Assembly (NCBI GenBank): GCA_947499275.1
Contig: CANMNM010000042.1
Coordinates: forward strand, 1 to 8,794
Length of the DNA: 8,794 nucleotides
Direction: 5' to 3'
Source of the DNA: Actinomycetota bacterium
Lineage (GTDB): Bacteria; Actinomycetota; Actinomycetes; S36-B12
Within the stretch, counting starts at the first letter, position 1. Each line of letters begins with the position of its first letter. Position numbers and translations under genes: made by a program. This document shows, piece by piece, positions 1 through 6,626 of the stretch. The notes beneath the pieces are model-generated. The model saw nothing but the letters and a program-made list of their open reading frames with translations. It had not been told where the DNA came from and ran no database searches.

Positions 1-354
1 GTTTCCCGTATGAAACCAGGTTCAGTCTTGGTTGATATCGCGATCGATCAGGGTGGTTGCTTCGAGGATTCCCGTCCAACTACACATGCGGAACCCACCT
101 ATGAGGTGCACAACTCGGTTTTTTACTGCGTAGCCAACATGCCGGGCGCCGTGCCCCACACCTCCACCTATGCGTTAACAAATGTGACCCTGCCATATGC
201 AGTCGCCCTAGCTGATAAAGGCTGGAAGGGGGCCTTGATTGAGGATCCAGCGTTGGCATTGGGCTTAAACGTCCACAATCACAAAGTCACCTACGCAGCG
301 GTCGCGGAATCTTTCGACTACCCACTTGTCAATATCGCTGAGGTACTCGCCTGA
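1..354 (+). CDS. ald: L-alanine dehydrogenase, C-terminal part (5' end outside window)
   Basis: The open frame enters from the left edge and ends at TGA 352-354, giving about 117 residues of a protein normally near 370. The family catalyses NAD-dependent, reversible oxidative deamination of L-alanine to pyruvate and ammonia in the cytoplasm. The visible part holds the end of the NAD-binding domain, with the conserved stretch VLVDIAIDQGG; the second Asp there matches the catalytic Asp known from mycobacterial Ald. The family-typical HNSVFYCVANMPGAVPHTST and TSTYALTN segments follow, and the chain ends in a typical short tail (NIAEVLA). No frameshift is visible. Its stop overlaps the proposed start of xerD by four bases, so the two may be co-translated although their functions are unrelated. 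The identification is from recognised motifs; only the missing N-terminus is unknown. Confidence 0.95.
   Translation, partial: VSRMKPGSVLVDIAIDQGGCFEDSRPTTHAEPTYEVHNSVFYCVANMPGAVPHTSTYALTNVTLPYAVALADKGWKGALIEDPALALGLNVHNHKVTYAAVAESFDYPLVNIAEVLA
340..344 (+). promoter_or_regulatory. Shine-Dalgarno supporting the CTG start of xerD
   Basis: GAGGT lies inside the last codons of ald and ends six bases before CTG 351, an ideal ribosome-binding distance. No other in-frame start codon has such a site, so this motif decides the proposed start. That it works as a ribosome site is inferred. Confidence 0.6.
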
Positions 355-1241
355 ACGTAGAGCGGGCAATACGCGGTTACCTCGATCATGTCAGTATTGA
401 GCGAGGGCTTTCCGCCAACACTGTCAGCGCCTATACGCGAGATTTGGTTCGGTATCAGAATTGGTGTCAAGAGCACGATCTTGTAACACTTGATGACATC
501 GATGTTAACGCGATAAGTGATTTCGCAACCTCACTTTCACCTCACCTTAGTGCTGCAAGCGCTGCCAGAACAGTGGTGTCTGTTCGGGGTTTCCATAAGT
601 TTTGTGTCTCTGAAGACTGGACCGTGGCAAATCCGGCTGTTGATGTTCACCCCGTTTCGATACCGCGCCGGCTACCAAAAGCGATGCCTTATGAGTCCAT
701 TCTGCTTCTCATCGCCGCAACTGATGTAAGTGATCTGCCACATCGTGATAGGTCAATTATGGAATTGTTATACGGCACCGGAATGCGCATTTCGGAGTTA
801 ACCAATTTAAGTATCGATGACATTGATCCGGACTCCGGAACCGTGGTCGTAACGGGAAAGGGCAATAAGCAGCGACTGATCCCTGTCGGCACCTATGCGA
901 TTGAGGCCGTCAAGGAATATGTCCATGGGGAGCGACAAGACTTGGTAGGCAAGGGATCGGGGAGCCACAAGCTCTTCCTCAACCGTCGTGGGAAACCACT
1001 TTCTCGTCAAAGCGCCTGGGAATGTGTCAATCAAGCTGCACTACAAGCCGATATCCTGGGCGTTAGTCCACATAGCCTTCGACACAGTTACGCCACTCAC
1101 CTACTCGAGCGTGGAGCCGATGTCCGCACGGTCCAGGAACTGCTGGGGCACGCCTCGGTGACCACTACACAGGTGTACACCCTTGTGACCGTCGACACTC
1201 TTCGAGAGATCTATGCCGCGTCGCACCCAAGAGCTCACTGA
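351..1241 (+). CDS. xerD: Tyrosine recombinase XerD, probable CTG start
   Basis: Site-specific tyrosine recombinase that with XerC would resolve chromosome dimers at dif. From the proposed CTG start it has 296 residues, the usual XerD length. The N-terminal core-binding domain (about 1-90) includes GYLDHVSIERGLSANTVSAY. The catalytic domain has every active-site residue: Arg146 (GTGMRISEL), Lys170 (VTGKGNKQR), His241 and Arg244 (HSLRHSYATHLL), His267 (LLGHASVTTTQ) and nucleophile Tyr276. There is no in-frame ATG, GTG or TTG between the upstream stop at 339-341 and TTG 444. TTG 444 would remove 31 conserved residues. CTG 351 is preceded by GAGGT (340-344) at a six-base spacing and overlaps the ald stop, which suggests coupling. 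The dedicated XerD assignment, rather than XerC or another integrase, rests on the neighbouring parA-scpA-scpB and is the less certain part. Confidence 0.9.
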   Translation: MNVERAIRGYLDHVSIERGLSANTVSAYTRDLVRYQNWCQEHDLVTLDDIDVNAISDFATSLSPHLSAASAARTVVSVRGFHKFCVSEDWTVANPAVDVHPVSIPRRLPKAMPYESILLLIAATDVSDLPHRDRSIMELLYGTGMRISELTNLSIDDIDPDSGTVVVTGKGNKQRLIPVGTYAIEAVKEYVHGERQDLVGKGSGSHKLFLNRRGKPLSRQSAWECVNQAALQADILGVSPHSLRHSYATHLLERGADVRTVQELLGHASVTTTQVYTLVTVDTLREIYAASHPRAH

Positions 1242-1308
1242 TCTGCCCTGCCATCACTGATGGGCGCGGTCGGCCATGCCAATCGGGGGAATAATTGTCA
1301 GGACACAG

Positions 1309-1314
1309 TAGGCT
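1309..1314 (+). promoter_or_regulatory. Possible -10 element for parA
   Basis: TAGGCT fits the actinobacterial TAnnnT -10 pattern. It ends ten bases before the parA ATG, so transcription would begin near 1321 with a leader of only about 3-5 bases. The ATG lacks a clear Shine-Dalgarno, which fits a near-leaderless mRNA. No convincing -35 hexamer stands at 16-18 bases; TTGTCA at 1295-1300 is too close. The call is an inference from pattern and position. Confidence 0.4.
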
Positions 1315-1324
1315 TGAGCCCATC

Positions 1325-2155
1325 ATGAGCGAGGAATTTGAAGACACCAACTTGGCGGTCATCCCTGAGCCACCCGCGTTGAAAAAACATGGCCCAGCTC
1401 GGGTGATTTCCATGGTCAACCAAAAAGGTGGCGTTGGTAAAACGACATCAACCGTGTCCCTAGGGGCGGCCTTGGCTGGTTACGGTCGTAATGTGCTCCT
1501 CGTCGACTTCGATCCCCAAGGTGCCCTTTCCGTCGCTTTAGGCATGAATCCAAATGAGATGGAACTCTCGATCTACAACCTCCTGACCCAAAAAGATTGT
1601 CATATTGGCGACGTAATCGTGAATACTCGCGTGCCGGGCCTTGACCTTGTGCCGAGCAACATTGATCTATCGGCAGCTGAAGTGCAACTGGTCAGCGAGG
1701 TGGGCCGAGAGTACTCACTTCAAAGGGTGATCGCACCCATCGTCGATGACTACGATTTCGTTCTCATCGATTGTCAGCCATCTTTGGGCTTGTTAACCCT
1801 CAATGCACTTACGGCAAGTACCGAAGTGATCATTCCTATGGAGTGTGAGTACTTTGCATTACGGGGCGTGGCCATGCTCAAGGACACGGTTGAGAAGGTC
1901 GTAACACGGCTCAACCCGGATCTTCGAATAGTCGGTGTGCTGCCGACCATGTATGACCCGAGAACATTGCACAGTCGCGAGGTTCTGGAGTCAGTCACAG
2001 AGGCGTTCGGTGAGACGGTTTTTTCGACAACTATAAATCGAACTGTGAAATTCCCAGACTCAGCTGTTGCGGGTGAACCCATAACGACATTTGCACCGAG
2101 TAGCAGCGGAGCACAGGCGTATCGCAGGTTGGCGCGCGAGGTGCTTGCCAGGTGA
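1325..2155 (+). CDS. parA: ParA/Soj-family ATPase (orphan chromosome-partitioning type)
   Basis: Deviant Walker-A ATPase of the ParA/MinD superfamily, 276 residues. KGGVGKTT at 34-41 has the signature Lys34 and the P-loop Lys39. DFDPQG at 61-66 is the A' motif. VLIDCQPSLG around Asp149 is the Walker B region, and IIPMECEYFALRG follows. ParA proteins form ATP-dependent dimers that bind DNA and move or position chromosomal cargo. No parB lies beside it; in actinobacteria this copy, next to scpA, differs from the parAB pair near the origin and its exact cargo is not settled. ATG 1325 is preferred over TTG 1295 because the intervening ten residues look non-conserved and a promoter-like hexamer lies there. 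The roughly 25-residue Pro/Glu-rich N-terminal lead before the ATPase fold is plausible for the family. It begins the run into scpA, eight bases downstream. Confidence 0.92.
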   Translation: MSEEFEDTNLAVIPEPPALKKHGPARVISMVNQKGGVGKTTSTVSLGAALAGYGRNVLLVDFDPQGALSVALGMNPNEMELSIYNLLTQKDCHIGDVIVNTRVPGLDLVPSNIDLSAAEVQLVSEVGREYSLQRVIAPIVDDYDFVLIDCQPSLGLLTLNALTASTEVIIPMECEYFALRGVAMLKDTVEKVVTRLNPDLRIVGVLPTMYDPRTLHSREVLESVTEAFGETVFSTTINRTVKFPDSAVAGEPITTFAPSSSGAQAYRRLAREVLAR

Positions 2156-2163
2156 ATTGTTAG

Positions 2164-3042
2164 GTGAGCACTGAAGTCGTCGATGAAAGCATCACTGTAA
2201 AAGAAGGTTTCTCCGTACGCGTTGGGGACTTTGAGGGCCCATTTGACCTCTTGCTCTCGCTCATTTCCAAACACAAACTTGAAGTAACTGAACTGGCCCT
2301 ACATACGGTCACTGACGAGTTCATCTCCCATATTCGAGGACAGGGTGAAAACTGGGACCTCGACGAAACTAGTAGTTTCCTTGTCGTTGCAGCTACGCTC
2401 CTGGATCTCAAGGCGGCCAGGCTTCTCCCACGCGGCGAAGTCGAAGACGAAGAAGATTTGGCATTACTCGAGGCCAGAGATTTGTTATTTGCTCGAATTT
2501 TGCAGTATCGGGCCTACAAAGAAATTACCGTACTGTTCACACAAATGATGGGAACAGCGAGTAAATCCTTTCCTCGCACGGTGGGGCTCGAGCCACAATT
2601 CGCAGAATTGCTCCCCGAAGTCTTGTTGGGGATCGGCCCCGATCAGTTTGCGGCCATGGCCGCACTAGCGCTTGCCCCCAAGCCCATCGAAGAAGTTGGT
2701 CTTGGACACATCCATGTTCAGCGGGTGAGTGTCCGGGAGCAGGCAGCAATCATTGTTGAAAGACTTCGGCGAGTGGGAACCTCCACTTTTCGGGCGCTCA
2801 CCCAAGACTGTGACACCACGCTCTTAATTGTTGGCCGTTTCCTAGCATTGCTTGAGTTATACCGGGAGCAGGCAGTGCTGTTCGAGCAAATCTCACCGCT
2901 GGGAGATCTCACTGTTCGGTGGGTCGGACAAAATGAAGGTGACATCGATGTAACCGACGAATTTGACATTGAGCGGGACGTAGATGCAGAAGTACAAACC
3001 GAAGAGACTGCAACACAAGAATTAGGAGAAGTCGATGAGTGA
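2164..3042 (+). CDS. scpA: Segregation and condensation protein A (ScpA kleisin)
   Basis: Kleisin subunit that bridges the two SMC heads and, with ScpB, forms the bacterial condensin that compacts and separates chromosomes. The protein has 292 residues. The family hallmark DFEGPFDLLLSLI starts at Asp22, followed by the N-terminal helices that contact the SMC neck. The middle linker carries DLKAARLLP, and a winged-helix region with FRALTQDCD and LLELYREQAV lies at about 195-250. The last 40 residues are a strongly acidic tail rich in Asp and Glu. The start is GTG 2164, with AGGTGA (2150-2155, overlapping the parA stop) eight bases upstream. The end overlaps scpB by eight bases. No SMC gene is in the window, so the partner is encoded elsewhere. 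Confidence 0.95.
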   Translation: MSTEVVDESITVKEGFSVRVGDFEGPFDLLLSLISKHKLEVTELALHTVTDEFISHIRGQGENWDLDETSSFLVVAATLLDLKAARLLPRGEVEDEEDLALLEARDLLFARILQYRAYKEITVLFTQMMGTASKSFPRTVGLEPQFAELLPEVLLGIGPDQFAAMAALALAPKPIEEVGLGHIHVQRVSVREQAAIIVERLRRVGTSTFRALTQDCDTTLLIVGRFLALLELYREQAVLFEQISPLGDLTVRWVGQNEGDIDVTDEFDIERDVDAEVQTEETATQELGEVDE

Positions 3043-3652
3043 GTTGGTCGAAGAAGTCACGGAAGAAGTGGTCGAGGAGGCGTCAGAACTTGGTGCCCCG
3101 AGTCTCAGTGCCGCAATAGAGGCACTCTTGCTGCTCACCGACGAGCCCATGCCTGCGATGGAACTGGCTCAAATAACAAAAGAGCCTCTTCCTGATGTTG
3201 AAAAAACACTCAAAGATTTGTCGGCGCAATACACCGAAGCAATGCGTGGATTCGATTTACGGGAAGTTGCCGGTGGGTGGCGTTTTTATACTCGCAGCGA
3301 GTGCTCACCGTTAATCGAACGCTGGGTTGTTGACGGGCAGCAGGCGAAATTGACCCAAGCCGCACTGGAAACCCTGTCGGTGATTGCCTACCGTCAGCCG
3401 GTTACACGTGGCCGGGTTAGCGCCGTACGAGGAGTAAATGTTGACGGTGTGATAAAGACTCTTCTCACGCGAGGCCTTATTCAGGAGGCGGGAACCGAAA
3501 ATGAATCCGGGGCAATTTTTTATAAAACAACATCTTTCTTCCTCGAGCGTCTAGGTATCTCCTCACTCGAAGATTTGCCGCCACTTGCAGAACACATCCC
3601 CGACCTCGCAGACCTGGACGCGGTGTTGGAGTCGGTCGCATCCGGTGACTGA
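3035..3652 (+). CDS. scpB: Segregation and condensation protein B (ScpB)
   Basis: Dimeric winged-helix partner of ScpA in the SMC-ScpAB complex, 205 residues, a normal size for actinobacteria. The first winged helix begins at LSAAIEALLLLTDEPM (about 24-39). The second contains the family's best-conserved block, TQAALETLSVIAYRQPVTR (107-125), then VRGVNVDGVIKTLLTRGLI. KTTSFFLERLGI and SSLEDLPPL close the fold. The first 20 residues are strongly acidic (repeated Glu-Glu pairs) and are probably a flexible extension. ATG 3035 has a strong AGGAG (3024-3028) six bases upstream, the clearest ribosome site in the window. Start and stop overlap scpA and rluB by eight bases each, so the three proteins are probably made in linked amounts. 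Confidence 0.95.
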   Translation: MSELVEEVTEEVVEEASELGAPSLSAAIEALLLLTDEPMPAMELAQITKEPLPDVEKTLKDLSAQYTEAMRGFDLREVAGGWRFYTRSECSPLIERWVVDGQQAKLTQAALETLSVIAYRQPVTRGRVSAVRGVNVDGVIKTLLTRGLIQEAGTENESGAIFYKTTSFFLERLGISSLEDLPPLAEHIPDLADLDAVLESVASGD

Positions 3653-4373
3653 TACCGAAATCAGACTTCAGAAGGTGCTGGCCGCAGCCGGGATCGGGAG
3701 TCGCCGCTCATGTGAAATCTTGATTGACCAGGGACGCGTCAGCATTAATGGCGAACCTGTGCGTGAGCAAGGCCGTCGGGTGGACCCGGAAGTCGACATC
3801 ATTCACGTCGACGGCGAACGGCTTCAAACTAAGGCTGAGGTCGTGGTGTACGCGTTGAATAAGCCAAAGGGCGTGTTAACCACCATGGTTGATGACCAAG
3901 GGCGCGCATGTGTTGGCGACTATGTCACCGAACTGGAACAACGAGTTTTCCACGTGGGCAGACTCGATGCCGACACCGAAGGATTGCTCCTTCTCACTAA
4001 TGACGGTGAATTGGCAAATCGACTGATTCATCCAAGTTTTGGAGTAGACAAAACCTACATTGCCACCGTCAAAGAACTCACGAACAAGGCACTCGCCGAA
4101 CTGACGAGTGGAGTTTTATTGGACGATGGAACGGCACAAGCCACCAAGGCTCGGATAACTGATAGAACAAAGAATTCGGTGATGGTTGAGCTGGTCATTC
4201 ACGAGGGTCGTAATCGCATCGTGCGTCGCATGTTTGACGCTGTCGGATCTCCAGTAACAGCCCTCGTCCGCACAAAAATAGGCCCGGTGGCCTTAGGACA
4301 GCAAAGACCCGGGATTCTCAGGGTCATCAGTGGGCCACAGTTGCGTGCCCTTTACACCGCTGCCGGTCTGTAA
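3645..4373 (+). CDS. rluB: rRNA pseudouridine synthase, RluB/RsuA family
   Basis: Pseudouridine synthase of the RsuA/RluB/RluE/RluF group, 242 residues. An N-terminal S4 RNA-binding domain (about 5-60) starts IRLQKVLAAAGIGSRR. The catalytic domain has LNKPKGVLTT and the motif HVGRLDADTEGLLLLTNDG, in which Asp108 is the expected catalytic residue. NRLIHPSFGVDKTY and the closing GRNRIVRRMF block follow. By gene order and family this is the RluB type that modifies 23S rRNA in the peptidyl-transferase region; the exact uridine is inferred. The start is taken as GTG 3645, giving the natural sequence MTDTEIRLQK and an eight-base overlap with scpB. The frame is open further upstream, but those residues are out-of-frame reading of scpB. 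The ribosome site is weak (GGAG 13 or more bases away), which fits translational coupling to scpB. Confidence 0.93.
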   Translation: MTDTEIRLQKVLAAAGIGSRRSCEILIDQGRVSINGEPVREQGRRVDPEVDIIHVDGERLQTKAEVVVYALNKPKGVLTTMVDDQGRACVGDYVTELEQRVFHVGRLDADTEGLLLLTNDGELANRLIHPSFGVDKTYIATVKELTNKALAELTSGVLLDDGTAQATKARITDRTKNSVMVELVIHEGRNRIVRRMFDAVGSPVTALVRTKIGPVALGQQRPGILRVISGPQLRALYTAAGL

Positions 4374-4383
4374 ACCACCTGAT

Positions 4384-4389
4384 TAGACT
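4384..4389 (+). promoter_or_regulatory. Putative -10 element for a leaderless aroH transcript
   Basis: TAGACT matches TAnnnT and ends exactly six bases (ccaaca) before the aroH ATG. The expected transcription start therefore falls on or next to the A of ATG, and no Shine-Dalgarno is present. It would let aroH-tyrA-cmk be expressed apart from the upstream segregation genes. No strong -35 is visible. The sequence match is direct; activity is inferred. Confidence 0.5.
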
Positions 4390-4395
4390 CCAACA

Positions 4396-4785
4396 ATGGC
4401 GATACGAGCGATCAGAGGTGCTACCTGCCTCAGTGCGAATAATGTTGAAGAAATGAACGAGGCGGTTGCGGAGTTGATTGACCAAATGCTCAATCGCAAC
4501 AAGATCTCTGAGGACGCTGTCATCAGTATTTTTCTTACCGGGACACCAGATCTCACTTGCGCATTTCCGGCCGCCGGAATTCGGATCCATGGTCTCACTG
4601 ACGTGCCATTGATGTGTGCTCAGGAGATGAATGTTGATGGAGCACTAGAGCGTGTTATCCGAATCATGGCGCAAGTAGAAACTGATCAAAGCCGCAGCGA
4701 AGTGGAGCACGTGTACCTGCGTGGTGCCGAAGTGCTGAGGGTGGATCTCACGAAATCTCGCAATAAGGACACGCATGGCGCCTAG
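4396..4785 (+). CDS. aroH: Chorismate mutase, AroH class
   Basis: Monofunctional chorismate mutase of the trimeric AroH (Bacillus subtilis) fold, 129 residues; it rearranges chorismate to prephenate, the branch point to phenylalanine and tyrosine. It aligns by eye with the B. subtilis enzyme almost end to end. The active-site residues are present with an offset of one or none: Arg7 (IRAIRGAT), Arg63, Cys74, Glu77 (CAQEMNV), Arg89, Tyr107 (HVYLRGA) and Arg115. TPDLTCAFPA at 50-59 is also typical. ATG 4396 is the only start that keeps Arg7 in its natural place. There is no ribosome site; a TAGACT hexamer six bases upstream suggests a leaderless mRNA. It overlaps tyrA, the next enzyme of tyrosine synthesis, by eleven bases. 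Confidence 0.94.
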   Translation: MAIRAIRGATCLSANNVEEMNEAVAELIDQMLNRNKISEDAVISIFLTGTPDLTCAFPAAGIRIHGLTDVPLMCAQEMNVDGALERVIRIMAQVETDQSRSEVEHVYLRGAEVLRVDLTKSRNKDTHGA

Positions 4786-5833
4786 TGTCCACATTATTGG
4801 TTGTGGACTCATCGGGACATCAATCGCTCTATCCCTGAACAAATGCGGTTACTCAGTGAGCATTGAGGACATCAACTCGGATCACGTCAGGCAAGCTCTG
4901 CACATGGGGCTGCCTGAAACTTCCGCGGTGAAACAGCAGCGACCAGAAATTGTCTTCGTCTGTGTTCCACCTAGTGCGGCAGCCCAGACTCTCAATGAAG
5001 CTTTCCGCACTTACGGCAAGTCATTGCTTCTCGATGTTAGTTCAGTTCGTAATTCGATCATTGAGGAACTTGATGTTGAGCTCACCCAGAGTGGTCGGGT
5101 TATGGGTGCTCATCCAATGGCGGGTCGCGAAGTGGCAGGTCCTGGTGCGGCTCGTGCCGATCTGTTTCAAAATCGAATATGGGTGTTGACGCAGGGTAAC
5201 TCCGAGTCACAGGCACAAGCGACCGAACTTGTCACCCACATGGGCGGTGCGGTTGTCACTATGAACCCCGAGGATCACGATCGTGCGGTTGCTCTGATCT
5301 CACATGTCCCGCAACTCGTCTCGAGCACCCTTGCAGCCCAGTTATTGGATGCCGATCAAATCGATCTGTCAATCTCAGGCGCAGGGTTAGCCGATTCAAT
5401 CCGTATCGCGGGATCGGATCCCCAGTTATGGGGTGATATTTTGCAAGGGAATGCTGCCGAGATTTCACGGGTACTTCGCAAGGTGAGCATTGAACTTGAC
5501 GAGCTGTCCACGGCCCTTGAAACCCGTGACCGGGAACGGGTTGAACTCACGCTTCGAGCAGGGAATGAAGGGAAACTGCGGATTCCCGGAAAGCACGGAA
5601 CAGGGCAGAATCGATTTGAATCGTTAAATGTCATGATCTCCGATCAGCCAGGTGCACTCGCTGAACTGTTTTCCGGTGTTGGCGCACTCAACATCAACCT
5701 TGAAGATGTGCGAATAGAGCACGTTATGGGCGCTCCAAGCGGAATCGTGCAACTCTTTGTACCGGTAGGGCAATCAGAAGTCCTAGAGCAGGGACTGCAG
5801 GATCAGGGTTTTGATACCCGAGGACGCCAATGA
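4775..5833 (+). CDS. tyrA: Prephenate dehydrogenase with C-terminal ACT domain
   Basis: Oxidatively decarboxylates prephenate to 4-hydroxyphenylpyruvate, the step that commits carbon to tyrosine. The protein has 352 residues. The N-terminal NAD(P)-binding fold has the loop GCGLIG at 9-14, with FVCVPPSAAAQTL completing it. MGAHPMAGRE holds His113 and ISHVPQLVSSTLA holds His177, both conserved active-site histidines in this family. AGPGAARADLFQNRIWVL is a further hallmark. From about residue 283 an ACT domain begins (LNVMISDQPGALAELFSGVG), a small-molecule-binding module that usually gives feedback control, here probably by tyrosine. ATG 4775 has AAGGA (4765-4769) five bases upstream. The gene overlaps aroH by eleven and cmk by four bases, so prephenate producer and consumer are translated together. 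Confidence 0.95.
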   Translation: MAPSVHIIGCGLIGTSIALSLNKCGYSVSIEDINSDHVRQALHMGLPETSAVKQQRPEIVFVCVPPSAAAQTLNEAFRTYGKSLLLDVSSVRNSIIEELDVELTQSGRVMGAHPMAGREVAGPGAARADLFQNRIWVLTQGNSESQAQATELVTHMGGAVVTMNPEDHDRAVALISHVPQLVSSTLAAQLLDADQIDLSISGAGLADSIRIAGSDPQLWGDILQGNAAEISRVLRKVSIELDELSTALETRDRERVELTLRAGNEGKLRIPGKHGTGQNRFESLNVMISDQPGALAELFSGVGALNINLEDVRIEHVMGAPSGIVQLFVPVGQSEVLEQGLQDQGFDTRGRQ

Positions 5834-6507
5834 CGACAAAGACTCTTGCCCTCGACGGTCCGGCTGGGTCAGGAAAGTCCTCCGTGAGTCGGGCAGTTGC
5901 TCAACGGCTTGGCTGGGTCATGCTGGATACCGGCGCAATGTATCGAGCAATCACCTGGGCTGTGCTTCATGCCAATATTGATCTCGAGGACCAGGAGGCG
6001 GTTGCACAGCGAGCGTTGAGCACGGCAATCGAGATCACGACGGATCCAGAGGTTTTCAATATCTCGGCAAACGGTGAAGATGTCACTCGCGCAATTCGCT
6101 CACCAGAGGTGACCGCCGCTGTCAGTGCGGTAAGTGCGGTGCCGGAAGTGCGTGAACTCCTTGTCCAACTTCAGCGTGAGGCGGTGATAAATTCACCTTT
6201 TGGGATAGTGATTGAGGGACGAGATATTGGCACCGTTGTCCTACCCGATTCCAAGCTCAAGGTGTTCCTCACCGCGACCCCCGAGGCCCGGGCAAAAAGA
6301 CGCAGCCTTGAGGTTAACCCGCAAGCCGATAACCAGATGATTGCCCAAACCCAAGAGGAATTGTTGAGCCGTGATGCGAAGGACTCCGACCGTGAGCACT
6401 CACCTTTGAAGCCGGCTCAGGACTCTCACATCCTGGACACGAGTGAGCTGAGCCTGGAACAAGTGATAGATCAGTTGGTTATCTTGGCTCACAAAACGTA
6501 TTCTTGA
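5830..6507 (+). CDS. cmk: Cytidylate kinase
   Basis: Phosphorylates CMP and dCMP to the diphosphates with ATP, in the cytoplasm, 225 residues as expected. The P-loop is GPAGSGKSS at 10-18. DTGAMYRAITW at 33-43 is the family's nucleotide-monophosphate site, and the insert found in CMP kinases follows it. IEGRDIGTVVLPDSKLKVFL (128-147) carries the conserved Arg131-Asp132. The lid region SRDAKDSDREHSPLKPA spans 180-196 with its run of Arg and Asp residues. ATG 5830 overlaps the tyrA stop in an ATGA arrangement, and AGGA (5821-5824) sits five bases upstream. This is the last gene of the tightly coupled run; a 119-base gap with inverted repeats separates it from der. In several actinobacteria an acyltransferase gene sits in that gap, but none is seen here. 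Confidence 0.96.
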   Translation: MTTKTLALDGPAGSGKSSVSRAVAQRLGWVMLDTGAMYRAITWAVLHANIDLEDQEAVAQRALSTAIEITTDPEVFNISANGEDVTRAIRSPEVTAAVSAVSAVPEVRELLVQLQREAVINSPFGIVIEGRDIGTVVLPDSKLKVFLTATPEARAKRRSLEVNPQADNQMIAQTQEELLSRDAKDSDREHSPLKPAQDSHILDTSELSLEQVIDQLVILAHKTYS

Positions 6508-6546
6508 GGGCGCATTCAGAAGCCCTCTGCGCACTCGAGCAGCGCA
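6506..6546 (+). other. Two small inverted repeats after cmk
   Basis: GAGGGC (6506-6511, starting in the cmk stop codon) pairs with GCCCTC (6522-6527) across a ten-base loop. Directly after it TGCGC (6528-6532) pairs with GCGCA (6542-6546) across a nine-base loop. Stems are only six and five pairs and no T-tract follows, so a classical intrinsic terminator is not supported. They could mark an RNA processing site or a weak attenuator before der, or could be chance in GC-rich sequence. Confidence 0.35.
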
Positions 6547-6626
6547 CCTGTGTACTTTGGGGAGTCGTCGCAGTGGCGCGGACCCAAGTGAAATCGATTT
6601 AAATGTGAAGGCGAGCGAGCAGCGAT

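Noticed and set aside
444..1241. TTG 444 as the start of xerD
   Set aside because: It would delete 31 residues of the conserved core-binding domain that are clearly encoded from 351 onward.
1250..1264. Inverted repeat CCATC/GATGG after xerD as a terminator
   Set aside because: The stem has only five pairs with a three-base loop and no T-tract follows; it is weak and easily due to chance.
1295..1324. TTG 1295 as the start of parA, adding ten residues
   Set aside because: The extra residues look arbitrary, and a TAnnnT promoter-like hexamer lies within them; ATG 1325 gives a normal protein.
1774..2274. Long open frame of 166 codons on the minus strand across parA and scpA
   Set aside because: It is a shadow of two well-identified genes on the plus strand, has no recognisable motif, and spans a gene boundary.
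3585..3644. Upstream extension of rluB by 20 residues
   Set aside because: The residues are an out-of-frame reading of the scpB end and lack family resemblance; GTG 3645 gives the natural S4-domain start.
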